Source: Phallusia fumigata
Taxonomy: Eukaryota > Chordata > Ascidiacea > Phlebobranchia > Ascidiidae
Reading direction: 5' to 3'
NCBI GenBank assembly: GCA_008931825.1
Contig: QXVZ01001233.1
Span: 1 to 41,256, forward strand
Length of the DNA: 41,256 bases
The first letter of the stretch is position 1, and each line of letters begins with the position of its first letter. The notes below the pieces were generated by a model. It was not told where the DNA came from and did no database searches. It worked only from the letters and a program-made list of their open reading frames with translations. Shown piece after piece: positions 23,852-37,400 of the stretch. Position numbers and translations under genes: made by a program.

Positions 23852-25496
23852 AAGCAATCGAGCAATTTATTAAATCTTGATTCACTTCCTTGTATTTGCC
23901 CGCGTATATGTTCAAAATATCTCGGTTGTGATTATTAGAGTGAACTTTAGGTCTTTAAATTTTACGTTTACTCGCTTACTACTCATGAGACATCTCAAAT
24001 ACCACACTTTGCGGCGCCGTTGAGGTATGCAACTGCATTAGACCTTGCCTACACATCACGGACCTGAGTCCTGAGGGCAAAGAGCGTCCGAAACGCACCA
24101 GCAAACAAAAATGTCTAACAAAAGACCAAAACAACTCATCACATCTACAAAATAGGGCTAATACAAAGGATTCATAACGTCATACCCCATAGAGCAAAAT
24201 GCCAGTTCCTATTGAATTGAAATTGACAGTGATGTCTTGGTTATTTCTTCATTTACTCGTTTCACCCTAATCAACGTATCCATTACGACCACACAAAGTT
24301 GAATTATTCTTTATCGATGATGGTTGTTGTAACAACAAGTTGTTAAACCAAGTCGAGTTGTCACTCAAGATGCTGTCAGTCAAGCAAAATTCCCAGACTC
24401 AGGCTTTGGAAATCAGTTTGGCCGTATCACCTTACGATGTGCACCGGCTGCAAATTTCTCATTGCCTCTTACATTTGTTTAATATTTTATGCCGCTGATT
24501 GCTGTTTCTGTGCCACATTATTTCAAATTTGTTAAGCGATTATATGGTTTTATTATATTTGCGCACTTCTATTTTCAATTAGTATAAAATTGTTCATGTG
24601 AGTACTTTGTCGTACACATTTTGTCATGAAGGCACAGGCATTCCTGGGTGTGTACAACTCCTTCTGTCTAAAAAGAAACGTTTCGCACCAACAATCAAGC
24701 TGACTACATTTGCACTGGGTTTAAACGCAACCGTTGAGTGCGAGACTAAACAGTTTTTGAACATAATGGTTAGTGGATAGTTGTAATGGCAAATTAATGA
24801 AAGACCTCGTAAGTTGGTTCGTTTACAGAAGCGTAAGGTCAATTCACTGCCTAATTACTAAAGTAAGGGAGGGGCAGACTAAAAAGTTAACGCGACACCT
24901 CTGAATGGAAACAAAAAACGACGAAGAGCTCTAAATGCTCTTAATTCGGCGTCGGTGAAAAGGCCACAAGAATCCTAGCGTTTAACTCGTCTTGGGTGAA
25001 TAGTAATTTGCTGCTTTCTCCTCATTTTTAAAGCAGGCGTTAATTGATCAGCGGTAAATTAAGGTCTAGACGTTTTATCAGCGTATCACTCAGTATAATT
25101 TCACTGGGTAGGTGAGCCCGGTTGTTTTGGAACCGATGTTGTTTTTAAGATAACGAAGCAGGATTGTTTTGTTTGTAATGTTGCGAAGTCAAATGCTTTG
25201 TTTAAAGTTTACTTTTGATTACTTTACGATAGTCGCAACTAGGCCATACGTTATCTAAAGCCATAAATAACGATTTGGCAAACTTTGTGTCGTGGTGTTG
25301 CATTTTAGTGACGCTACTACATGTGTTTGAAAATAAAACGCAGATTTTTCAAACATCTGCTTCGCATGTTGAATTTGTTGAGTAAAACTTCAAGTTTTTA
25401 GATTATTTACTCAATGCGGAAAGGAAAATTATCCTTTGTGTCATTTTGTGGTTCACTTACTTTTTATATTTCAGCAATGCGATTAAGTAACTGATC
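23852..25496. other. intergenic region upstream of ZP copy B
   Basis: Non-coding and partly homologous to 14344-16268. Shared blocks include TATATGTTCAAAA just after the tail exon, an ACCTCTGAATNGAAACAAA block, and the region just before the ZP start codon. It probably contains the promoter of ZP copy B. I saw no RNA gene or exon. Confidence 0.5.
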
Positions 25497-28400
25497 ATGC
25501 ATGTTATAACTTGCTTGTTAATGCTTGTGGAGGTATTTCCTACAATCGACTGCAGTCATATGCTGGGAGGTGCTACTCATTGGAAAGCATTTGAAGAAAC
25601 CAACGGGACAATCATTGTCAGTATATGCTGGTGTAAATTTGTGGCTATTGTTGTATGTTTACCTTTATTTGTTCTTAAGGTGAAAGTGACAAGTCAAATA
25701 AATTACGCCTTCGGATATTCTTCTGATAATTCATACTTCAGTTGCTTTGAAGCTCCTTCTTACCCAACGGCTCAGATTGAACCATTTAATGTCTATACGA
25801 CTAACCTGAACAGTAAAAACAGTTGGGCTTTGCTGCAAGGATCTACGTCAATCACTGCAACAGAAGGAGCTTCGTGCAAGCTACGGTACAATGTCAAAAA
25901 TATTGAAGTGAAAATACGGTTTGTAGAAGAACGTATCCTTACGTTCATTATAAAACAATCGTTTAAGATAAAATTTAATAAGAGTTGCACCTTTATTACT
26001 TCACGTTTTTGAAGGAGGCTTGTCAATTGAAGCTCAACGTAAAACATTATGGCGATGTTTTTCAGTTACAGCAACTGTTGCTGGATTGGTGGTCTCTACG
26101 AGGATGTATACGACTGGAATCTACCCGTTTTCATCAATCTGGCAAGAGGCAATGGCAAAATCAACTCATCTCCTATCGCCCTTCAATCACCCTTAACAAG
26201 GTATTTGATATTGTGGATGTGGAGGGTTTTACACGTAAACGAAGGTTTAAAGTTTGAATGAGAACATATACACAGCTTGATCTAGCGTGGGTTTGCGTTA
26301 GCTAGAACATGGTGTCAAAAGTGGGATTTAAACCCACTATGAATTTTACCTGCCTTCGTTACATTCGTTCGTAACTATTTTTTTGTTATTATTGTTATTT
26401 TTTTACGTTCGGGATTTGAACCTGAAACAATTCCGAGAACGAATCCTTATCAGGTTTTTAACGTGTGTATATGGGTCGAGCACCTCAGTCCATTCGACCA
26501 AGCGGTCGCCCATTTGCTTGCAAAGTGCCTGTTTAAAAAATATCTTAACCACCTGGCAGTACGGCACAATGCCGTTCTTTCTCGCAGATCGAGCAGAAAA
26601 GTTGTTCCTGACTAAACCGAGGAGAATAATTTAGTTATGGAATTGCTTTTAAATTTTGGAAGATGATGTAGTACTGTCGTTTCCCTGCTCTTTATAGGTC
26701 CCCTGCCCAAGCTATGATCTATTTCACAGGTTTGTGGTTGGCTGCCCTGGCACTCTGGTTATTCCAATGGTGGACCAAGACCGGGATCACGTGACATGTC
26801 GTTATGCCAACGACAGTTACGAAGGTGGTGACGTGCTTACAACCTATCCGTACTTCAGTTTGGACCCTTACTCGCCGGTGGAGGTAGAGATCTTATGTAC
26901 ACCACCCCAGTACCCAACTACAGTATAAACATAGGCTAGGTGCAATGAAAGGGCCTTGCAGCATAAATTACTTCAAGATAAGTGGAAAAGCGAGGCGCCA
27001 GCACACGGTTTGTGCTTTAACATTAACTCAGTTAATCGAGGTTTTCCTTTACAGCGCTGAAACTTGATCTAAAAATTTCCTGTTGTCAAAACAAACGGGT
27101 GGTGCACAACACTTTAATGGATAACATGCTCAATAACTAAATTTTCTAGGGAGAATGCCGGATATCGTACAACGGTGGCGGGGGTGCAAACAAAGTTGCC
27201 GTTGCTCTGATTATCGAAGATCATCCAAGTTCAACTTCATCAGAAGTTCTCAGCTACGGCTCTCTGCAGTTCGTCGTTGAAGGTTGGTAGCACCCTCAAT
27301 TACCAATATGTTCCATATGATAGCCTTGGGAAATGTTGAGTTTATTACCTTGTTTTCGAATTTGGGTGTAACGTCACATAAACATGGCTGCTGTGCAATG
27401 GTTTAACACATGAAATCATTATTCCTTAATCAAGCACCTAAAATACTGTAGTCGTATATTCATCGAACTACTCTTGCGATGACAAACCAACCTTCGTCAA
27501 GCCTACTCCAGTTCACAATCAATTCTATTCGTTGAGCGCCGGAGATGATTGGCAGACAACTATAACTATTGAATCGCAATACAAGTAAACACCAACAGAA
27601 ATGTGTGGGTTTACTAACTGTGTTGAATGTTATGATTTAAACTAAGGAGTCTCACAAGAATAATTTAAATCTTAATAAATAGTCTTATATGTTTTTCAAT
27701 TGTGCAATATTGACGGTATATGCATAGGTAATAAAAATGAAGGTTTGTCCTGGGCGCGATCGTTTTGAAACGAAATTAATCAGTGAGTTTCTCAAAAACA
27801 CTATCTAGTTTCTCTACTTTGTAGCGTTGCAAACTTTTCTACTCTCGGCATTGGTGGATTCCAATGGCAAGACCCCACCTATATTGGAAACAGTCAGTAT
27901 CAAGTTATACTTGAATGGACGCCCACGAATTCCAGTAAAGGGTTTAACTACATGTGCTACAGTGCAGAAGATACAAATGGGTAAGTTAACATAGCCTAGA
28001 TATGCTTGCCGACATTTTCCAGGCCTTCTGCCTTAAACTTTTAATCCTAACCAACTTTATTTGGATTTACATTTTTGTTGTTATGCAAACGTTAGTATTA
28101 AACCGTAACCAATTGTTTTATCTGGGTTGTTTCAGAATGTCAACAGAACAGCGATGCCTCCAACTTTATGTGGATGGTGAAAACAACACTACATTTAAAT
28201 TACAGTTTGTTGTCGTATGCACGCAGTTTGTTCGGCCTATAGCCTTCTTTAACATCATCCTTCCTGGCCTAAATGTTTATTAAACTTTTGTCAGGGACAC
28301 TAAAAATTATTTCTAATAGCTGACACTAATCATATCACAAAACAATCTTCGAATGCCCCAACTGTATCGCATTAATCTCAATCATAATTTTCGCACCAAA

Positions 28401-31400
28401 CGACTTAGTCATCGCTGATTCATAGTTTAAACGTTTGAAGCGGCGCAGATTATTAGTACAATAGACATGTACTTTCATTTTCTGAATAAGAAAGACTAAA
28501 AGAACGCAACATTTGAATATTGATGCAAAGATGTCATTCGGTGCCTGTTTTTAGTGCACAAAGCCACCGCCCCCACGTTCTAAATAATATTCAAGCTACT
28601 TTAAAAGCAGCAGTGTCTAAGCTTTTACCGATAACCTTTTCATTTGGTGCTTAAGATGTCGATCCTTGCGAGATAAACAACGGAGGATGTAGCGATGTTT
28701 GTTCAACGTCAGGAAGTTTGGTCACGTGTTCGTGTTCTCACGCTTGCTGGGAACTGGCATCGGATGGAATGAAATGTTTGCGTAAGTTAACAATATTTCA
28801 TACACATCAGTTGTCCTAAAAAATTGAAAAACTGTGATTAAACAGGTAGCATGTCGCATGTAATTTTACTGCAAAATGGAACTAAATCCAATACAGCTGT
28901 AATGGCTTTGGCTGGGGCAAGTGACAATTAAAGAACGCCGTTCATTCGAATTACAAACTCACTTGTTTGTTGGTTTTATTTTTATCCTCGGTGGCGGGAT
29001 CCTTGAATGTGTTATGCTCATAATAAGTCCACTGACGAGCTACCTGTCACATTGCATTTCAGTTTGATTCTTTTTTGATTTAATTTTTAAACCGAGATGG
29101 GATTAAAACCCAACCCACAACTGACCTACTCGGTAGAAGAAAATACTGATACGAACCAATGATTACAACATCTTTATTTCAAGCACTAATGGCAAGTTCA
29201 TGTTCGGATTCGCGGATGACAATTCGTGTCGACAAATGCGCTTACGATGAGACTATCGGTTTGGGGGAATACCCGGACAGTCACCCGGAGACAAACCAGG
29301 TCGAATGCTGGGGAAAGGAATTCTCCCAGTATCATGAGTTCGACTTCGCCTTAACTGAGTGTGGGACAGTCACAGTGGTGAGTCTGCTTAGATATTTTGC
29401 GAAAATTTGATTTCTTTTGTTTTAATAACTTCATGGTAACAGCCGCACGAACATCGTTTGTAGGGAGGTGTTGCTATGTGCAAAAATACAATGTTGAAGC
29501 TGTGATTCACACAGGGCACCAGACTTGCACATGTTTTTGGCCGAGTCCAAGACCGACTTCATTCCAAAAGTCCAAGTCCGACAATAAAAATTTTATCCAA
29601 ATATTTTAAGCCAACTGCTTATCTGTTGGCTGGCGCCTGTGATCTGAAGTAAAACCGTTTTAAAATATTTGACACTTCCTATTGGTCAACCCAATGAATC
29701 ATAGTGTGGGGACATAGAAATAAAAACTTGCAAGAATTCTGTCAAAACAGAAAACTATACTGAATGGAACCGGATTTTGACTTGGCTGTGAAACCCGCAA
29801 GTCCAAGGTCGTGGACTCAAACACAAAACCAACAGTCGTCACATAAAGATGTAGGCTATATATTTCGCCCGTATAGGAATCGTTAGTCTCCAAAACTGAG
29901 AATGTTTTGGGATAACAATATCTGTACTTACTATATCAAACAGTCGCCATATGTACCAACAATTACTGTAGCCTATAGTCTATGTAAATAAGGAACGGAT
30001 GAATGCCGATTTAGGCGAAATATATTTTTCTTATGTTTGTTACCATCTAATTCTGTCAGCATCTGAGACTGTTCTCTAAAATTTCGATATCAGTCTCTAA
30101 ATAACAAACAAATAAAGAACACGGGCAAAGAAGACTTGCACCAAACCAAATAGCCTAACATGATCAGCCACATGTATATTTGGTGGATAGATTTTATTAG
30201 AACTATCACAGCTGACAAAAAAGCTATTTCTTCATTAAAATTTCAGAGATAACTTTATGTGAACAAAACTATACCCACATTTTTACCCAGAGCGAGATGA
30301 ACGAAGTCAAACACAAGAACACAGTGAAAATGTGGGTGGAATCGGATGACGGAGAACCCTTGGTGTCGCGCGGTGGCTGGTACCTGGTTGAAACGACCTG
30401 CACCACGGAGAAATACTTCGAAACTTCTGGAAGTTTCGATCCAGAAGATACGCACACAACGATAGTGACTGAGGACGGATTCGCTAACATAGAAATCACA
30501 TTCGATTTTTACACAGACGTCACCTTTTCGGTAGGGTCTTTCAAGTGCTTAAATCCACCGCCATATATGCTGTTGTGTGTGTGCCAATCACAATCAAAAC
30601 CCGTGTAAGAGTTTACCCAACCATGAACTCACAAGAAACACCCTTAAGGGTATGAATTCATATCTCATTCCTTACATTTTCTAGGGTCTTGACACAAACT
30701 TAATTTAATTATTCACAAGAACTTGGTCCAAGGCGCTCAATCTATACACAGACATAAAACCTCTTCAAGATTCGTCCTCAAGATCGCCCCGGGTCGAACC
30801 CGGTGAAAAAACACAAACATAACCACAACAAAGCAAACGGAAATTCCTTTCTTAAATAAGTTACAGATAGCTACATGTACTATAGCATCTCAATCTATTT
30901 TCTACTTTATATTCAGCAGTTTGTTATTGGTTTCGTCACACCAGCAGCGTGCGCCAGATATCTCTGTTATCTATCGTTTTTTTAACGAACCATCACGCGT
31001 TTGTTGGTTTGGCAATCTCTGGTAACAGAGTTTAGCCAGTGGTAAAGAATAAGCCACAACTGTTACAATCAAAATACTAATTGCAAATCCAATCCTCAAA
31101 ACCTCCAATACTAGATGCGATTAACGCAGGAGCATGTTTTAACGTCTCAATACTAAAAGCCAAAATTTTTTTACACATGTTTAATTTTAACTCCTATGCA
31201 GTTATCCTCACGCAGTTCCATTGGTTTACAGAGAGCTTACTCTCCGTACGACTACCCACTCGTTGTTGACGTCAACGATGACGTGTACTTTGGAATTCTC
31301 GCTCAGACTAGCGACAATGACGTGGAATTGTTTACAACTAGTTGTGTGGCGAAACCCGACCCTGATCCCTACAACATCGGGACGTACACAATGATTTCTG

Positions 31401-34400
31401 ATGGGTAAAAATATGTTGGTTTCGTGTTTTAAGGACAAAAGTTCGCACAAAGTAAAAGATTTTTGCACTGTTTTTTTTTTTGTTTAAAATTGGACCAAGC
31501 GATTCTCAAGGTTTTGTCCAGGTTTAAGCAAACCACCTGATAGTTTTATACGGATAATGTATGCGACGAAATAAGAACTGTAAATTAAATTAGTTTGACC
31601 ACCTAACCACTTGGCGTCAGGACGATTGACGGATGGTGTCAAATAAAACACGTGTTTCTTAAACGTTTTGCAGTTTTAATACTCAGTTGGAACGAATTTC
31701 TAAAAGTACAAGTGTGCTCGTAACGCCATGTTGACTTTTTGACTTGAAAAAATGATTCCACTTACTAACAGTTTCACCTGAAACAACCCAACGTGCGTGC
31801 TCACGAACCATTTTCTCTGCCCCCACCATAGTTCCTTTTTTATCACCTTCAGTTGCCTCGTAGATGAAACCATGAGGCAACATTCATCGACCAATCCAAT
31901 GATCAACCAATTCAGTGTCAAAGCATTTCAATTTCAGCAGGGACTTCCTGGTATAACCGAAAACACTAACGTTGTCATACTGGTAAGCTTGCAGATTCCT
32001 AACTGGAATGCAACATTAACGTTTGAAATGTGTTTTTTTGCGAAATGAAACTTAAAAAATGGATTATTTAACATGAATCATATGATAAATATACAAACCA
32101 GTATACACGTGAAAATCGCATTAACAGTCAAAATGACCGCTTGCCCCTCGCAAGACTACATCAACTTGTTACAAAAATTCGCTTTTAAAATTGATGCTAA
32201 AATGTGACGTAAGTTAGAATGGATATTATTACTTGCTGGATACTTATATTACTGGACGAAGGTCATGAACCTTTATTTTTTCAGTGTGAAGTAGTTGTCT
32301 GTTCATCAGAATTCGGTGGGACCCGTTGTACTCAAGGATGTCTGTCTCGAGTTGGGAGCCTTGGAAGGAGTACGATTTACAGGTAAGATGTCTGATCACT
32401 GCTATTATCTATTAATTACATAGGTAGTAGGACGTTATATTTGAAACGAAAAGTACAAATAGGCAGCCCAGATAGCAAGACTTTGTTGGCAGACCGTTGG
32501 CCAACATATTTTTGGTTGGCGTTGGCTCCTGGTATTTGGCCCACCGATGGTGCAATGATCTTTCGGAAAATCCAGCCTGGTTTNCCCAGATAGCAAGACT
32601 TTGTTGGCAGACCGTTGGCCAACATATTTTTGGTTGGCGTTGGCTCCTGGTATTTGGCCCACCGATGGTGCAATGATCTTTCGGAAAATCCAGCCTGGTT
32701 TCTAAACTTATTAGCAAAACGTTTTCTAAAACGAGGGAGCAATTAATTTGAAAGTTTTCGAACTTATGTGATTATACTTATTTTTTTGCACCTATGTTGG
32801 CGTACTGCCACCAGCCCAACCGTTGGTAAATCATCAGTTTCAAAATGCAACGCATCCGTTGGCGCAATGAGGTAGGTGCTCGGAATGGTAAAAATTCACG
32901 GGACATGAGTTCATCGCTTACACAAAAACAACAACTTTAAATTTGTGAAACATTGCGACGTGTAAAAATTGGACAATTCATCGGCAACCGATGGCGCTTA
33001 AGTTTCGGCGCGAAAACGTTTTAAGTTTCGGCGCGAAAACGTTATGACGTAGCCTGGTCCAGCTCAGCAGGATTTTCGCGCCCAAATAAAACAAAGCGGC
33101 TGGCAGTGTGGTGGGTTAAGTTAACTCCGCGTTTAAATGTTGTTCTGGATTGTTGGTTGCTGATGGATTAGTACGCTGTGCTGCTAAAAATGCCGCGTAA
33201 GTTAAAACTGAAATCAGAGTGGACGATTCGACGCCAAGTGAAACGAAATGTCCAACAGTTTGTTTCAGAACTTGCTTCGTTGAATGAGCAAACAGTGATT
33301 GATAAAAGTGTTTCTGTTGTTAACAACGAAAACACGTATGAGACAGTAAACCTGGATGTTTTTGATGAAACTTTTGTGCCAAGGGAAGAATTGACTTTCA
33401 ATAACACAGAAGGAGATTATGGTAGGGTTTATGACACTGATGGTGATGACACCAATTCTCCAGAACTACAATTTGATATCAAAGTTGAACTAGCAGCATG
33501 GGCTACATCCCACAAAATTCCTCATGCCTCCTTGTCATCTCTTTTGCATATTTTGAGGGTTCCTCACCCATTTTTGCCAAGGGATCCGCGCACATTGCTT
33601 GGAACATCCACAGCTTATGATGTGAAGTCAATTTGCGGAGGCGAGTACTACCATTTTGGTGTGGGAAATTGTATTTTTAAGGAATTTAGTAAACTTTTGT
33701 CATTGCCAGAGAGCACACTTATTTTGATGCAAATAAACATTGATGGCTTGCCTTTGTTCAAAAGCACTAACAGTCAATTTTGGCCAATTTTAGGAATGAT
33801 AACTAATCTTTCATGTTCAAGTCCATTTCTAATTGGTCTGTTTTATGGACCCTGTAAGCCAAAGCCTGTTCAACAATATCTAGAAGAATTTGTTGCTGAT
33901 ATGAAATCCATTGAAGACAAAGGTTTGATTTATAACCAAAGACAATTTACTGTTAAACTATCGGCTGTTGTTTGTGATTCTCCTGCCCGGTCTTTAATAA
34001 AATGCATCAAGCAACATAATGGCTATGCAGGTTGTGACAAATGTACCCAACGTGGTTATTGGAACAATCACCGAATGACATATCCTGATTTTAATGCTAC
34101 TTTGCGGACTGACAAATCTTTTGCTGATATGGAAGATGACGAGCATCATTTATCTTTATCTCCATTTCTATCTATTAAAGTTGGACTAGTATCTAACTTT
34201 CCTCTTGATTACATGCATTTAATTTGCTTGGGTGTGACAAGACGCCTAATTGGACTGTGGTGTCATGGACCTGCAATGACGCGCATTAGTGGTTCCCAGG
34301 TAAAGACCATCTCATCTTCATTGCTTGCCTTGCGAAGTTACATACCATCTGAGTTTGCTCGAAAACCTAGGGGTTTAAATGAATGTGACAGATGGAAAGC

Positions 34401-37400
34401 TACAGAATTTCGACAATTTTTGTTGTATACTGGGCCAATAGTTCTTAAAAGTGTTTTGGATGACAATATCTACAAAAATTTTATGCTTTTGCATGTAGCG
34501 ATATTTATTTTGCGGAGCCCTGATTTGTGTAAAACATGGTGTAATTATGCTAACAGCTTGTTAAACTTATTTGTAAAACATTTTTCTGAGCTGTATGGAT
34601 GTGAACATGTGGTATATAATATTCATGGTTTACTACATATTTGTAATGATGTTAAAATGTATGGTGCACTGGACAATTTTGCATCATTTCCTTTTGAAAA
34701 TTATCTGCAACAATTGAAACGCATGGTGCGTAAGCCCAAGTATCCTTTGCAACAGGTATTAAGAAGGCTGTCGGAAAGTGGGGTTTCAGCCTCTTATGCG
34801 ACCTCACAAAGTAATTTGTTTCGTCACTTACATAACTCTGGTCCTTTGCCACAAGCTTTCGCCAATGGGTTTCTGCAGTACCAAAAGTTACAGTTGCCAA
34901 GTTTTTTAATTTCTGTATTGCATGGCAACAACTGCTTTAAACTTAAAGGGCAAATTGTAAAAATCTCTAATATTTTAGTCTCCAGTGACAACCAAAACAT
35001 AGTTATGTTAGTTTACAAAAAATTTGTACATGCTATTGAGTTTTATTCGTACCCTTGCAGCTCTCCAACATTTGGCACATTTTTTGTTTATAATCTCCAT
35101 GAAAAACTGTATGTTTCCATGTTGGCAGAAATTGAAAGCAAATATGTATTGTTGCCACATAAACATGGTTTTGTTGCATTTGAGGAACACTGTTAAACCT
35201 CTGTCGTTTACAGGTTATTTTAATTATGTATGCCATAATAGAGTTTGCGGAAGAAGATAATGATGATGGTTCAATGATTGAAATAATACCCTTGGGGTGG
35301 CTTACAGAAAATGAGGAGCTCTGCTATTGGCCACCATGTAGGAACAGTTTCAAAATTGCAAAGTTGGTCAAAAACCATGTAGAAGCAGATTCAACTTGGG
35401 CAAAATGCACTGTCAAAAGGGTTATGTACAAAACAGGTGATCTAATTTGTGATTTTATAGTTTTGCTTGTTATTTTGCATACTTACTAAACTGCAATCAA
35501 TAGATTCCTACTTGAAGGCTCGAGTAAAGTTGCGACAAGCTGAAGAAGTATCGGATCTTCAAACATCAGATTCAGAAGTGTTGAAAAAGCGTAAAAAAAG
35601 GTTTGATTCTACTTGTCTTGATGTACAGCTGTATTAATACAGTGTTAATTTATGCACATGTACTTAGCTAAACATTTTCGGTCAGATTTGTGCAGGCATG
35701 TGTTAATTTAGTAGTTAAAACAGTCCCAGAAGTATATAAGTTTTATTTTCAGACCAGTAGCTCGTTATGCCGATTTTGACTCTGATACTGATGACTCTGC
35801 TCCCCCTCTTAAAAAAAGAACCCAATCTGCACCTGCACCGCCACCCTTGGTACGAACCTCAAGCGCCAGAAATCCTGAAGAATTGAAGCGTCAACTTTTA
35901 GAAAGTGACCAGGTGTGTCATATGTTTTGATAAATATGTAACCATATTTGTGCTGTAAAAACTTTGTGCTCATGTACACATAATTTATAATACTGTTTCC
36001 TTGTATTCATGTTTGTTTACACATTTTTACATTTGTAATGTTTTTTAGCAAATAAATGACACATTTGAATTATCTAATGATGACTCTTTCTCTGAAAACG
36101 CCTCTATCTCGCAGAATGGTTTCACATGTATGTATTTTTGTTTTTGTAGTTGTAACTATTATTAAAATGGTATTTCTTCTTAGCTGTTCAAAAACAAATT
36201 TTATGTGGCATTGAACACCTAAAACTGCAACTGGCAAATGTCTTGGCTGTACTTCAAACCAATTCCCAGAATCCTGGTAACCCTATTAAGTTGCCACCAA
36301 ATGTTTCTTTTCCAATAAATGACATGGAATCTTTAAAAAACATTGAAGATGCTTTACAGGACAAAACAACACAAAATAATCTGGTAAGGCTAAATGTATT
36401 TAGTTACAAAAAGAATGTATGCTTGTCAGGTCTACCATAATAGAGTAGAGTTTTGTGTGTGGGGATGCCTATTAAATGGGTTCTCATAAATGTAATTTGC
36501 ATGTTGCAAATATTCATTTATTTGTTCTTAATGCATAATATTTGTTTTATTCTTTTATCCCCCAGGTGCTGTATTTTGGCAGCATTGGAGGAAAGGACAT
36601 TAACACAACTGTGAGAAATATTTTGGTTCAGTGCATGAGCAATCAACTTGCTTTGCACTTCAACATGAAAGGCAAAGGAAAAAAACATGCATTTTCTATT
36701 CTGGGACTTAACAAGATAATTCAAAGTATGTGCTGTTTTTATGATTTGGATACTTACCCCATAGGCCATTGTTATTAAAGTATAACCAGCAATATAGGAT
36801 TAGATCACAAACAACATCACTTACTTAGCCACATAATTGTTTGCAAAACATTGAAAAGTTTTTGAAAAAGCAATTAAGTCATTAGAATGTATTAAGGGCT
36901 GGTTTAATCCAGCATTATCGTTTGAAGCATCTTTGAAAAGGTGCCTGTGAACCATACGTGTGCTCTGTATAAGTTCTTATTTTGGGCGACAATTTTTTAG
37001 TTAACAGGAAAAAGAAAAAAAAAGTTTTAGCTCATAATTTTAGCATGCTTACATATGCACAGTGTCATGGTAAACGTAGTAAAAAACCTTGCCATTTACC
37101 TGGTGTAGCCTACCAACACAATTGTTTTTACAGAAGCGGTGCGCCGTAACCACATCACTGCCAGTGCCACGGATGCCGATATAAACTCGGTAATTGCAGA
37201 CTGGCTGCGGTTTGCAAAAGATCGCGACGGAGGTCGCAAAGAGAGGGAAAGAAAGAAATGGGAAGCTGTGTTACAGGGAAAGTAACAATACTTCATCTTC
37301 CCAAATTCGTTACTTGTGTTTTAATACAAAATTTGTTGTTGTACAAAGTTTGTGGTGCTGTTTGAAGGTAGCAAACTAAATGCAGGACAAACGTTCAAAC

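Noticed and set aside
33178..33189. Transposase start at the in-frame GTG (33178)
   Set aside because: Nuclear eukaryotic genes rarely start at GTG, and a good ATG follows at 33190.
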